Positions 14,134 through 22,451 are shown, numbered from the stretch's first letter. The stretch: DNA of 35,202 nucleotides from Roseburia sp. (GCA_023664265.1 JAMPFV010000002.1:91223-126424); one strand, 5' to 3'. Notes: a model not told the origin generated them from the sequence alone. Made by a program: numbers and translations.

Positions 14134-15325
14134 GTGGAAGAAAATCTTTGAGCGCAGGCTGAATGTGGCCGCGATGCTGCTGGGATATATTTTGATTGCC
14201 GTGTGCGTGTTCGCGTATATTTCACAGGCGGATTTCTATGACGGAGAGACGGACAGCTATGTGAAGGGAATTGAGGGGATCCGCAGGGCGCAGGAGCGGG
14301 ACAACGCGCAGACGGACGAGATTACGGATGCGTACATTACGGAGCTGATTCGGCAGATTCAGAGCTACGGCTTGGATTTGGAGAGCGACGAGGCCTATAT
14401 GAAGATCACGCGTCACATGGGGGACATCTTTTATTTTACGGCGAGGAATTATACGGATATGCGGGAGAGCATCGCGGACAGGAACGCGCTGATGGAGCCG
14501 GCGCTTGCGGACGGCGCGCATTTTTATGAGCAGCGGATGAAGAAAATCACGGATTATCTGAACTGCGATTTCTCCTACGGCAACTACACGGAGGCGGAAA
14601 AGGAATATTGGATTCGCAAGGCGCAGAATACGACAGTGCCGTTTCGGTGGGGCGGATATAACATTATGAGCATTGTCGAGGATACGGTGGAAATCGGATT
14701 TTATCTGCTGTTTGTCATTGTGATATGCGTCAGTCCCCTGTTTTCCGCGGAGTATGAATCGGGGGCCGCGACACTGCTTCTGACGACGCGGCACGGAAAG
14801 AAACGACTCGTTCAGTCAAAAATTCTTGTGGCGCTGCTCTTTACGATAGGCTATCCCGCCGTCGGGCTTCTGGCGGCGGTGGGGATCATCGGACTGCTTC
14901 TGGGCTTTGACGGCGCGGGTCTGCCCGTTCAATTGTGGAATTCCGTGATACCCTACAATATGACTATGGTGCAGGCCTGCGTGGCGACCTTCGCGGTCAT
15001 CGCGCTGATCAGCGTTGCGGTTGCGCTTGTCCTGTTGTGCTGCTCGGCGCGGCTGCGCTCCTCGCTTGCGACGCTGGTGATCGGAATCGCGATTATCATT
15101 GCGCCTGCCTTTTTCCCGATGAGCAGGGAGAGCGGGCTGTGGAATCATATCAACTACCTGTTTCCCGCGCGGGCCATGAATCTGAAGGACGTGCTGCGCA
15201 CCTATGTGAGCTATGGCGCGGGGAATTTGGTGATTCCCTATGTGGGGATGATCGTGCTGGTGTATGCGGTCGTCGGCGCTGTGGCGCTGCCGCTGATTCG
15301 GAGAGGATTTGTGAAGCTGCGGTAA
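14111..15325 (+). CDS. ABC-2-type permease
   Basis: A 404-residue membrane protein: one N-terminal helix (LNVAAMLLGYILIAVCVFAYI), a soluble outside domain of about 170 residues rich in charged helices, then five further helices from VEIGFYLLFVIVICVSPLF to YVGMIVLVYAVVGAVALPL. The ESGAATLLLTTRHGKKRLVQSKI segment between helices is typical of ABC-2 exporter permeases. It pairs with the preceding ATPase, overlapping it by 23 bases. ATG 14111 follows GGAGGAAGAGGG closely. The large outside domain suggests binding of an extracellular substrate or partner. Confidence 0.85.
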   Translation: MAMMMRFEWKKIFERRLNVAAMLLGYILIAVCVFAYISQADFYDGETDSYVKGIEGIRRAQERDNAQTDEITDAYITELIRQIQSYGLDLESDEAYMKITRHMGDIFYFTARNYTDMRESIADRNALMEPALADGAHFYEQRMKKITDYLNCDFSYGNYTEAEKEYWIRKAQNTTVPFRWGGYNIMSIVEDTVEIGFYLLFVIVICVSPLFSAEYESGAATLLLTTRHGKKRLVQSKILVALLFTIGYPAVGLLAAVGIIGLLLGFDGAGLPVQLWNSVIPYNMTMVQACVATFAVIALISVAVALVLLCCSARLRSSLATLVIGIAIIIAPAFFPMSRESGLWNHINYLFPARAMNLKDVLRTYVSYGAGNLVIPYVGMIVLVYAVVGAVALPLIRRGFVKLR

Positions 15326-15331
15326 GGAGGG

Positions 15332-15360
15332 GTGACAAAAAGAGGGGGAGGTGGTATAAT
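15332..15360 (+). promoter_or_regulatory. Promoter of the membrane protein gene at 15402
   Basis: GTGACA (15332-15337), 17 bases, and a perfect TATAAT (15355-15360). It separates the next gene from the ABC operon. Confidence 0.7.
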
Positions 15361-15401
15361 CAAGTCATTATTCGGAAATTGCAAAAGAGGAGGGCACGGA
15401 T

Positions 15402-16220
15402 ATGGACGAAGAGCGGAAAAAGGGGAAAAGATTTGTGATCATCTTATTTCTCGCCTGTATATGCATTGCGCTGGTATGCTTTGGGATTTTTGCATGGATT
15501 TTGCTGATGAGCAGGAGCGGAGAGCCTGTGAGTGAGAGAACGGTCACCGGCTCGAAAATCATTGTTATGATAGGGATATTTTTTCTGGTGCTGGCTTTCG
15601 GGTATCTGCTCCCGATTCTGATTTCCGCCGGGAAACGGAAGTCAGAAAACGCAAGTGCAGGAGGACATAACAGGCCTGATATTTTTGATGAGGCCAATAT
15701 GAGGCGGACCATGGGGAAATACATACCTGAGGGAGAGACGCTGCTGGCAGGCGTACACGCGGTATCAAACGAGACGAAGATCACAGGGCTTTACGGGAAA
15801 TGCACCCGAATGGAGAGCAGGCTGATTCCCAATGAAAGCGGAGGCGTCATCTCGCTGAACAAGAAAAAATATTCGTCATATGATGTCTATCTTGGCATTA
15901 CGCAGTCCTTTCTGATAATCGCCGAGTGCGGGCCAAACAGCTACCTCTATCAGGTTGAGGAGGTGTCGGGCGCGGACGCGGCGCAGGTGCAGGAGGTTTC
16001 CTCGGAGATCCTTTTGACGGATATCGGAACCTGCTTTCCGCTGACGGACATTCAGAGCTGCACGGTAAAAAATGCTTGGATGGGTTCGGTCAAGTGCAAT
16101 ATTGAGATGAGGAACGGGAGCAGCTTCAAGCTTATGATTCCCAAGCTCGGCGGATTGGGCGGCGGGATGCCGCATCACGGGGAATACCGCGAGGCGATTC
16201 TCGCGCGGCTGAGCGCGTGA
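15402..16220 (+). CDS. Unknown membrane protein with soluble C-terminal domain
   Basis: I do not recognise this 272-residue protein. Two membrane helices lie near the N-terminus (FVIILFLACICIALVCFGIF and KIIVMIGIFFLVLAFGYLLP), followed by a cytosolic domain of about 180 residues with beta-rich segments (YDVYLGITQSFLIIAE, SCTVKNAWMGSVKCNIEMRN). Twin short helices and a PH-like beta domain suggest a YdbS/bPH-type fold, but that is a guess. GAGGAGG precedes the ATG by 8 bases, and a good promoter lies 42 bases upstream. The truncated carbamoyltransferase follows 52 bases later. Confidence 0.75.
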   Translation: MDEERKKGKRFVIILFLACICIALVCFGIFAWILLMSRSGEPVSERTVTGSKIIVMIGIFFLVLAFGYLLPILISAGKRKSENASAGGHNRPDIFDEANMRRTMGKYIPEGETLLAGVHAVSNETKITGLYGKCTRMESRLIPNESGGVISLNKKKYSSYDVYLGITQSFLIIAECGPNSYLYQVEEVSGADAAQVQEVSSEILLTDIGTCFPLTDIQSCTVKNAWMGSVKCNIEMRNGSSFKLMIPKLGGLGGGMPHHGEYREAILARLSA

Positions 16221-16272
16221 ACTTCCGTCAACTGATTTTTAGCCGAAAAATCGCCTGCCGAAGGCGGTATAG

Positions 16273-16980
16273 GTGACCTTTGAAAAGGGAATTTATCTGC
16301 TGGGCGGACAGTCCATACTCTTCCCGAGTGACGCGCTTGACAAAAAGGAGGATTTGCGGGATGTCTGCGGCTACCTCAATCATTGGGCGGATGGGATTGT
16401 CGTAAGGCATAAGGATATTGGTAAGTCGGAGCGGCTTGCCGCGTATGCGTCCGTCCCCGTTATCAATGCGATGACGGACTGCAATCATCCCTGCGAGATT
16501 TTGTCCGACCTGTACGCGCTCTCCAAGATCAGGAGTGACTTTACCCTTGACGGCAGTCTTCCGTGGAAGGTGCTGTTCTGCGGAAAATCAGGAAATATCG
16601 GACTGGCCTGGCGGGAGGCCGCCGAGGCGCTGGGCTTTGAGCTGTCCCAATGCTGCGGCAGAGGCCATGAAATGGAGGGCGTGAGGGCGTACCATATGAT
16701 TGCGGAGGCGGTCAAGGGAAAGGATATTGTGTGCACGGATTCGCTGCCCGCCGAGCTGTTGTCGGAGTTCAGGGAATGCCAAGTCACGACGGAGATGATG
16801 GAGATGGCCAATCCGGGCGCCATGCTCAACCCGTGCCCGCCGTTTTACCGCGGCGAGGAGGTCTCGGAGGATGTAATTGAATCAAAATATTTTGTCGGGT
16901 ATGAGTTCAAGAAACATCTGCTCACCGTCCAGCAGGCGGTTATCCTGTACTGTATGCGCGTTATGGAAGGAGCAGGGTGA
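16273..16980 (+). pseudogene. Carbamoyltransferase lacking its N-terminus
   Basis: The 235-codon frame encodes a protein of the ornithine/aspartate carbamoyltransferase family beginning at the residue that normally follows the STRTR carbamoyl-phosphate loop (TFEKGIYLLGGQ corresponds to SFEVGMYQLGG). HPCE replaces the usual HPCQ, and NPCPPFYRGEEVS stands at the HCLP site. An in-frame TAG (16270-16272) directly precedes the GTG, and no other frame upstream encodes the missing 45-55 residues; the preceding gene ends at 16220. Without the STRT motif and first helix, catalysis is not expected. The rest of the frame is intact, so loss may be recent, or the shortened protein may have another role. 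Confidence 0.7.
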
Positions 16981-17264
16981 TTGGAAATCAAAACTTTTCC
17001 GTTTTCCGGCAGTCTGTTCAGGATTCTTCATTATTGTCAAGCCCTCCATTATTTTCCTTCTTCATTATAACAGAATTATAACAGACGAGACCGGGTTTGT
17101 ACCCCGCGATGATATGATTATTAGATGATATGATTATTAATAGAAAGGACGCAAAAAAATCTTCCGAAAGGGTGGAAAAATCCGATTCAGTGTGTTAAAA
17201 TAATAACAATTGATGCTTTTAAGCTTGCGCTCGAACAATAAAACGGTTGAATGGAGGGGTTAGA
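16981..17264 (+). promoter_or_regulatory. Leader region of the hydrogenase-like gene, with short direct repeats
   Basis: This AT-rich gap holds two direct duplications: ATTATAACAG about 17065-17084, and GATGATATGATTATTA about 17107-17140. A possible promoter is TGGAAA (17173-17178), 17 bases, TAAAAT (17196-17201). No terminator for the upstream frame is clear. Confidence 0.4.
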
Positions 17265-19217
17265 ATGTACGGAGATCAGACGGGACTGGTATTTACGAAT
17301 GAGAACTGCATCGGTTGTAACAAGTGCATTTCAGTCTGTCCGGTGCTGACGGCCAACATGGCTGTCGAGGAGGGCGACCGGCAGCGTATTCTGGTGAACG
17401 GAGATAAATGTGTTGCCTGTGGCGCGTGCTTTGACGCCTGTGAGCATCATGCCAGGGAGTTCAGGGACGATACGGAGCGGTTTTTTGAGGATCTCAAGCG
17501 CGGCGAGCGGATATCCGTGCTGTGGGCGCCGGCCTTTGCGGCGAATTATCCGAATGAATATCAGCAGATTTTGGGCGGGCTGAAAAGGCTTGGCGTAAAC
17601 AGGATTGTCAGCGTCAGCTTCGGCGCGGATATCACGACATGGGGATATATCAATTATATCACGCGGAATCATTTTAGCGGCGGGATTTCCCAGCCGTGTC
17701 CGGCAATCGTCAACTATATAGAGCACTACATACCGGAACTGATACCGAGCCTTGTGCCGATACAAAGCCCGATGATGTGTGCGGCGATTTACGCGAAGAA
17801 ATACATGGGAATCAGTGACAAGCTGGCGTTTATCAGTCCGTGCATCGCGAAGAAGGCGGAGATTGACGACCCCAAGAATCAGGGCTATGTCAGCTATAAC
17901 GTGACCTTTGACCATCTGATGGCGTACGCGCGCAGGAACAACATTCGCGCGGAGGCGGCGAGGAATGAGATAGAGTACGGCTTAGGCTCTATCTATCCAA
18001 TGCCGGGCGGCCTGAAAGAAAATGTATACTGGTTCTGTGGCGAGGATGTCTTTATCCGGCAGATTGAGGGTGAGCGGCACGCCTATGAATTTCTTGAGAA
18101 TTACAAGGAGAGAGTCAAGGCGAAGAAGCCCTTGCCGTTTATGGTGGACGCGCTCAACTGCGGTTCCGGCTGTCTGTACGGCACGGGTATCGAGCCGGAG
18201 AAGGCGAAGAACGAGGACATCCTGTATGAGATTCAGAAAATAAAGGAGGCGAGCAAGCAGCGCAGAAAGACCAGCGCGTGGGACCGCAATGCGGCACCGG
18301 GGCAGCGCCTGAAAAATCTGAACCGTCAGTTTGCGAAGCTGAATATTCGGGATTTCATGCGGGAGTACACGGACAAGTCCAAGGGCTGTGTCATTGACAG
18401 ACCTTCGCAGGCGGAGCTTTTAAGCATTTTCGAGGATATGGAGAAGCGGACGCGGGAGAAGCAGATCATCAACTGCAGCGCCTGCGGCTATACCTCCTGC
18501 TCCGGGATGGCGACGGCCATCTACAACGGCTGCAATAACAAGAACAACTGCGTGCACTACATAAAGGATGTTGTCGAGGCGGAGAAGGAGCAGTTGGAGG
18601 CGGTATCGCGCGAGAACGAGGAGAAGAATGCCGAGATTCACCGCCGCAGCGAGACCATCGCGGAGATGGTGTCACAGGCCAATGACGAGTTCAATACGTT
18701 GAACACATCGATCGAGGGGATGATCAGCGGGAACAACAGCAATGCGGAGGAGAGCACCAGCATCAGTGCGTCCATGCTGCATGTCGTCGAGTTCTGCGAC
18801 AGCCTGAAGGAATCCTTTGAGGTTATCAATGAGCTTCTGGTACAGCTTGGCGGCAACAATGAGAATATCACCAAGGTAGCGCAGAAGACCAGCCTTCTGT
18901 CGCTGAACGCGTCCATAGAGGCGGCCAGAGCGGGTGAGGTCGGCAAAGGCTTTGCAGTCGTGGCGCAGGAGATCAAGAACCTGAGCGAGGTCAGCGGCGG
19001 CGCGGCGGACGACAGCAACCGCAACAAGGAGCAGATCAGCGCGGCCATGGATAAGCTCACGGACAATTCGCGGAAGCTGATGGCAGTGGTTGACGACGTG
19101 AACAGCAGAATCAACAATCTCGCGGCAAGCACAGAGCAGATTGCGGCCTCCGCCACGGTTGTCGGGCAGATTGCAAGCGAGCTGCGGAGCAAATTTGAGC
19201 GCATCAACGCGCTGTAG
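17265..19217 (+). CDS. [FeFe]-hydrogenase-like sensor with MCP signalling domain
   Basis: A 650-residue soluble multidomain protein. Residues 15-59 hold two ferredoxin clusters (C15, C18, C21, C25 and C49, C52, C55, C59). A hydrogenase H-domain follows, with one cysteine in SQPCPA (C145), SPCIAKK (C193) and NCGSGC (C299, C303), so all four H-cluster ligands seem present, but the proton-relay Cys of TSCCP is replaced. Next is a [16 protein letters not shown]e-S domain (from about C404), a coiled coil, and an MCP tip ([28 protein letters not shown]). It fits the sensory (group C-like) hydrogenases, but with a chemoreceptor output and no PAS domain. ATG 17265 has GGAGGGG 5 bases upstream. No cheW/cheA gene is nearby. 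Confidence 0.88.
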   Translation: MYGDQTGLVFTNENCIGCNKCISVCPVLTANMAVEEGDRQRILVNGDKCVACGACFDACEHHAREFRDDTERFFEDLKRGERISVLWAPAFAANYPNEYQQILGGLKRLGVNRIVSVSFGADITTWGYINYITRNHFSGGISQPCPAIVNYIEHYIPELIPSLVPIQSPMMCAAIYAKKYMGISDKLAFISPCIAKKAEIDDPKNQGYVSYNVTFDHLMAYARRNNIRAEAARNEIEYGLGSIYPMPGGLKENVYWFCGEDVFIRQIEGERHAYEFLENYKERVKAKKPLPFMVDALNCGSGCLYGTGIEPEKAKNEDILYEIQKIKEASKQRRKTSAWDRNAAPGQRLKNLNRQFAKLNIRDFMREYTDKSKGCVIDRPSQAELLSIFEDMEKRTREKQIINCSACGYTSCSGMATAIYNGCNNKNNCVHYIKDVVEAEKEQLEAVSRENEEKNAEIHRRSETIAEMVSQANDEFNTLNTSIEGMISGNNSNAEESTSISASMLHVVEFCDSLKESFEVINELLVQLGGNNENITKVAQKTSLLSLNASIEAARAGEVGKGFAVVAQEIKNLSEVSGGAADDSNRNKEQISAAMDKLTDNSRKLMAVVDDVNSRINNLAASTEQIAASATVVGQIASELRSKFERINAL

Positions 19218-19262
19218 CGTATGTGCGCATAAAGCGGATTCGGAGAGGGAAGTGATGCGGCC

Positions 19263-19511
19263 ATGCGTCAGATGGAATTTAAGATGGAGCGCCCGGGGCA
19301 GGTCAGCGAGGGAGATGTCGTGACCGTCACGGAGAGCGTTTTACCGAGTAACTATTATTATACCATTAATCCGGCAGTTGCAATGTCGGGGAACATCCCG
19401 TTTCGCGACCGTCTCCTTGCCAGAGAGGGCAGGGTAGTCTCCGTCACGGAGAATGCACGGGGGTACTATGTGACGGTGGCGTTTGAGGGAGAAGAGGAGG
19501 TTTCACAGTGA
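19263..19511 (+). CDS. Small protein of unknown function
   Basis: An 82-residue protein I do not recognise. It is beta-rich (QVSEGDVVTVTESVLPSNYYY, REGRVVSVTENARGYYVTVAFEGEEE), suggesting a small SH3/KOW-like barrel; it has no cysteines or membrane helix. It follows the hydrogenase-like gene by 45 bases and its TGA overlaps the ATG of the RidA gene, so it is likely in one transcript with both. The start is not certain: GGAGAGGGA is 12 bases before ATG 19263, and ATG 19272 is an alternative. Confidence 0.65.
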   Translation: MRQMEFKMERPGQVSEGDVVTVTESVLPSNYYYTINPAVAMSGNIPFRDRLLAREGRVVSVTENARGYYVTVAFEGEEEVSQ

Positions 19512-19888
19512 TGAAGAAAATCAGTACAGACAAAGCGCCCGCGGCAATCGGGCCGTATTCGCAGGCAATTATGGCAGGAGATTTCCTGTATGCGTCAGGG
19601 CAGATACCGATCAACCCTGCGACGGGGGCTGTGGAGGCGCAGGATATTGCCGGACAGGCGGAGCAGTCCATGAAGAACGTGGGCGAGATCTTGAAGGCGG
19701 CGGGCGCGACCTACGACAATGTTGTCAAGACCACCTGCTTTCTTGCGGAGATAGCGGACTTTGCCGCGTTCAATGAGGTCTACGCGAAATACTTCACGCA
19801 GAATCCGGCCAGAAGCTGCGTCGCAGTCAAGGATCTGCCCAAGGGCGTTCTCTGCGAGGTGGAGGTCATCGCCTACATGGGCCGATAG
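19511..19888 (+). CDS. ridA: RidA-family enamine/imine deaminase
   Basis: A 125-residue protein with the full RidA sequence pattern: APAAIGPYSQAI at the start, YASGQIPINP, the VVKTTCFL segment, ARSCVAV with the conserved arginine that binds the substrate carboxylate, and a C-terminal EVEVIAYMG. RidA trimers hydrolyse reactive 2-aminoacrylate made by PLP enzymes. ATG 19511 overlaps the previous stop (TGATG); GTG 19508 is an equally spaced alternative behind AGGAGG. It is located between a small unknown protein and a shikimate-kinase-like enzyme. Confidence 0.95.
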   Translation: MKKISTDKAPAAIGPYSQAIMAGDFLYASGQIPINPATGAVEAQDIAGQAEQSMKNVGEILKAAGATYDNVVKTTCFLAEIADFAAFNEVYAKYFTQNPARSCVAVKDLPKGVLCEVEVIAYMGR

Positions 19889-19909
19889 CGGCTGGCGGGG
19901 CAGCGGGCG

Positions 19910-20416
19910 ATGCGGACAAGGAACATCACATTAATCGGTATGCCGGGCGCCGGCAAGAGCACCATTGGCGTGGTGCTGGCCAAGAACAGGGGGCTGTCCT
20001 TTATCGATTCCGATTTGGTCATACAGGAGCAGGAGGGCAAGCGGCTGCATGAGCTGATTGAGGCGCAGGGAATCGACGGCTTTCTTGCGATAGAGGAGCG
20101 CGTAAACTGCTCCCTGAATCCCAAGGCGGCGGTGATTGCGACCGGCGGCAGCGCCGTGTACAGCGACGCGGCGATGCGGCATCTTCGGGCGCTTTCCGCC
20201 GTGTATTATCTCAGGCTTTCCTACGAGGGGATTGCAGAGCGGCTCGGCGATTTGGAGCAGCGCGGCGTGGTGCTGCGCGAGGGACAGAGCCTGCGGGATT
20301 TATATGACGAGCGGGCGCTCCTGTATGAGAAGTACGCAAACAGAATCGTTGACTGCGAGCGCAAAAACATCCGCGAGATTGTGACGGAAATCGCGAAATA
20401 CATGGAGTGCTCCTGA
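19910..20416 (+). CDS. Shikimate-kinase-like P-loop kinase
   Basis: A 168-residue kinase with the AroK fold: Walker A GMPGAGKST (residues 10-18), FIDSD (D33, D35), an IEERV helix, VIATGGS and the lid REGQSLRDLYDERALLYEKYA. However the residues that hold shikimate are altered: the Arg after the FR motif is Leu59 (FLAIEE), and the GGG loop reads GGS81. The phosphate acceptor may therefore not be shikimate. It is not near other aro genes but follows ridA by 21 bases. The ribosome site is weak (GGGGCAGCGGG). It could still be the cell's shikimate kinase if binding is re-routed; I judge this less likely. Confidence 0.75.
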   Translation: MRTRNITLIGMPGAGKSTIGVVLAKNRGLSFIDSDLVIQEQEGKRLHELIEAQGIDGFLAIEERVNCSLNPKAAVIATGGSAVYSDAAMRHLRALSAVYYLRLSYEGIAERLGDLEQRGVVLREGQSLRDLYDERALLYEKYANRIVDCERKNIREIVTEIAKYMECS

Positions 20417-20435
20417 CGGACAATGAATTTCCGGA

Positions 20436-20465
20436 TGAATAAAAAGTAAAAATTTCCACATACTT
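20436..20465 (+). promoter_or_regulatory. Sigma-G-type promoter of spoVAE
   Basis: TGAATA (20436-20441), 17 bases, CATACTT (20459-20465) differs at only one base from the Bacillus sigma-G consensus TGAATA-N17/18-CATACTA. It is placed correctly, about 80 bases before the SpoVAE coding region, for forespore expression. Confidence 0.7.
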
Positions 20466-20482
20466 TTCCTGAGAGAAATCAA

Positions 20483-20521
20483 AAAATCCGTGCCTGTGCG
20501 AGCGGAGAAAGCGCGGATTTT
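20483..20521 (+). promoter_or_regulatory. Leader hairpin before spoVAE
   Basis: AAAATCCGTGC (20483-20493) pairs with GCGCGGATTTT (20511-20521), 11 bp with one G-U. It lies in the leader of the predicted sigma-G transcript just before the GGAAAGG ribosome site. For transcripts arriving from the kinase gene it could act as a weak terminator. Confidence 0.45.
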
Positions 20522-20541
20522 GGAAAGGTATGTGGATTTTT

Positions 20542-20904
20542 ATGATGGATTATGTGAATGCGTTCTGGGTGGGCGGCCTGATTTGCGCGCTGGCGCAGAT
20601 TTTTCTGGACAGGACGAAAATGCTCCCGGGCAGAGTGATGGTGCTGCTGGTATGCCTCGGCGCGGTGATCAGCTTTTTCGGATGGTATGAGCCGTTTGCC
20701 GAATACGCGGGCGCAGGCGCGAACGTCCCGCTTCTGGGATATGGGAATATCCTGATGAAGGGCATCAAGGAGGCCGTGGACAAGGACGGCTTTATCGGGC
20801 TTTTCAAGGGCGGCTTTACCAACGGCGCGGTCGGGTGCAGCGCGGCGCTGATTTTCGGCTATCTGGCAAGCCTCGTCTTCCACTCGAAGGTCAAAAAGGC
20901 CTGA
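20542..20904 (+). CDS. spoVAE: SpoVAE homologue (stage V sporulation protein AEb)
   Basis: A 120-residue polytopic membrane protein matching SpoVAEb along its length: MDYVNAFWVGGLICALAQI, DRTKMLPGRVMVLLV, GWYEPFAEYAGAGANVPLLG, GNILMKGIKEAVDKDGF, GLFKGGFTNGAVGCSAALIFGYLASLVF. It is part of the SpoVA channel that moves dipicolinic acid across the spore inner membrane. The start is uncertain: ATG 20530 is only 1 base after GGAAAGG, so ATG 20542 or 20545 is preferred, the latter matching the family's MDYLNAF start. A sigma-G promoter precedes it. Unusually it stands apart from spoVAD, and spoVAC is not in the window. It converges with the DUF5721-like gene. Confidence 0.9.
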   Translation: MMDYVNAFWVGGLICALAQIFLDRTKMLPGRVMVLLVCLGAVISFFGWYEPFAEYAGAGANVPLLGYGNILMKGIKEAVDKDGFIGLFKGGFTNGAVGCSAALIFGYLASLVFHSKVKKA

Positions 20905-20917
20905 GCGTGACGGCAGA

Positions 20918-21409
20918 TTATGCCTCCTCGAAGTCCAGTGGGAGCGCGGAGAAGAACCGGCGGATGTAGGCGTCCCAGACCCTGTCAACGCTCTTGTCCG
21001 GAATAAAGGTCGTGAGCGAGCTGCCGGTGACGCAGGATACCCGCCCGTTCTCATAGCGGATATTCAGGACAAGCGAGCGGATCAGATGGGCATCGACCTC
21101 GCACGCCTCGTCCGCGGCAATTTTTTCCAGAAGGGCGGGCGGCGCCTGCAGGACGATGCGCATCGACACCGGAGCGCGCCGGCCCTTGATCAACTGCAGG
21201 CAGATCGGGCGGATATCCTTCCAGGCGGAGAGCGGCGCGAGCGCGGAGCGTTCGTCGCTGTCAAAGAACTCGCCGACGATATGGCCGTCGATGTGGAAGG
21301 CGTTGAAGGTCGTAACCGCGGCCTCCTCGACGAGGAAGGAATCGAACTGCTCCGAGAGCAGCAGCGTGTTCATAAAATTTTTGGTCACTTTTATCTGTAA
21401 GGCAGTCAT
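20918..21409 (-). CDS. DUF5721-like protein
   Basis: A 163-residue protein whose motifs (TKNFMNTLLLSEQFDSFLVE, TTFNAFHIDGHI, RPICLQLIKGRRAPVSMRIV, LNIRYENGRVSCVTGSSLTT) agree with my memory of the DUF5721 family of Lachnospiraceae. Its function is unknown; there are no membrane helices or catalytic motifs. ATG 21409 was chosen because AGGAGA precedes it; the longer in-frame start at 21454 would add 15 residues without a ribosome site. It is convergent with spoVAE (13-base gap) and divergent from degV, with about 200 bases between. Confidence 0.7.
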   Translation of the reverse strand: MTALQIKVTKNFMNTLLLSEQFDSFLVEEAAVTTFNAFHIDGHIVGEFFDSDERSALAPLSAWKDIRPICLQLIKGRRAPVSMRIVLQAPPALLEKIAADEACEVDAHLIRSLVLNIRYENGRVSCVTGSSLTTFIPDKSVDRVWDAYIRRFFSALPLDFEEA

Positions 21410-21611
21410 GCGCGTCTCCTTTTCCTGCGGGCGATGTGCCGTCCCGCTTGTCATATAGGGTTAAGTATACCCGCCCTTTCACAAAGTTTCAACACAAAAA
21501 ACTTCAACAAAAAAGGTTTTTTCCCTTTTCAAATGAGACATCATATGATAACATGATATGTGGTTATCAAAACTATGTCAAATGGTAAACAAAAATGGAG
21601 GGTGCGTTATT
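21410..21611. promoter_or_regulatory. Divergent region before degV
   Basis: The 202-base gap holds A/T-rich DNA with a -10-like TATGAT (21544-21549) and the near-palindromic ATCATATGATAACATGATAT, but no convincing -35. Nothing else is recognised. Confidence 0.3.
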
Positions 21612-22451
21612 ATGAGCTATAAAATCGTTGTAGACAGTTGTTGTGAGTTGCCGGAGGCTCTGAAGAGCGACCCCCGTTTTGAAATTATCCCGTTGACGCT
21701 GATTGTCGGAGACGTCTACGAGAAGGAGGACGACGAAAATTTCAATCAGAGGGAATTTCTGGATGCGGTGGCGTCCTGCCCGACCTGCCCCAAGTCCGCG
21801 TGCCCGTCGCCCGAGCGGTATATGCAGGCGTTTGAGACGGAGGCGGAGCATGTGTACGCGGTGACGCTCTCCTCGCGGCTCAGCGGCAGCTATAACAGCG
21901 CGGAGCTTGGAAAGAAGCTGTACCACGAGAAGCACGGGGAGAAGGACCTTTATATCGTGGATTCCAAATCGGCCTCCTGCGGCGAGACGCAGCTTGTGAT
22001 GAAGCTGATGGAGTGGGAGGAGGCGGGACTTCCCTTCGCGGAGATTACAGGGAAGGCCGAGGACTATGTGAAGCGCCTGAACACCTATTTCGTGCTGGAG
22101 AATCTGGATACGCTGCGAAAGAACGGGCGGCTTACCGGCGTGAAGGCGCTGGTCGCGTCCACGCTCAATATCAAGCCCGTTATGGGCGCGGACGATGGCA
22201 ATATTATACAGCTCGGGCAGTGCATCGGCATGAAAAAGGCGCTTGCCAGGATGGCGGAATTTGTGTTGAAGGATGCCGTACATCCGGAGGAAAAGACGCT
22301 GATGATCACGCACTGCAACAACCTCAAGGGCGCGGAATGTGTGCGCTCGCAGCTGGAGGCGGGAGCGCGGTTTCGGGAGGTGCTGGTCATGGACACCGCG
22401 GGTATCAGCAGTATGTACGCAAACGACGGCGGGGTGATTGTGACGCTGTAA
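21612..22451 (+). CDS. DegV-family fatty-acid-binding protein
   Basis: A 279-residue protein with DegV/FakB features: YKIVVDSCCELPEAL at the start, IPLTLIVGD, the TCPKSACPSPERYMQ segment, VTLSSRLSGSYNSAE, LYIVDSKSASCGETQLV, FVLENLDTLRKNGRLTG, KALVASTLNIKPVM and a final IS-MYANDGGVIV. Such proteins bind a single fatty acid and present it to a FakA-type kinase. No kinase gene is nearby. ATG 21612 follows GGAGGG by 9 bases. No terminator is seen between it and the oppA promoter, which begins 8 bases after its stop codon. Confidence 0.92.
   Translation: MSYKIVVDSCCELPEALKSDPRFEIIPLTLIVGDVYEKEDDENFNQREFLDAVASCPTCPKSACPSPERYMQAFETEAEHVYAVTLSSRLSGSYNSAELGKKLYHEKHGEKDLYIVDSKSASCGETQLVMKLMEWEEAGLPFAEITGKAEDYVKRLNTYFVLENLDTLRKNGRLTGVKALVASTLNIKPVMGADDGNIIQLGQCIGMKKALARMAEFVLKDAVHPEEKTLMITHCNNLKGAECVRSQLEAGARFREVLVMDTAGISSMYANDGGVIVTL

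Noticed and set aside
16241..16270. Terminator hairpin (CGCCT/AGGCG) before the carbamoyltransferase
   Set aside because: The stem is only 5 bp and the T-run is on the wrong side for the upstream gene; no minus-strand gene needs it.
16221..16272. Frameshifted N-terminus of the carbamoyltransferase
   Set aside because: No frame of these 52 bases encodes the STRTR loop or first helix, and the preceding gene occupies the rest, so a deletion is more likely than a frameshift.
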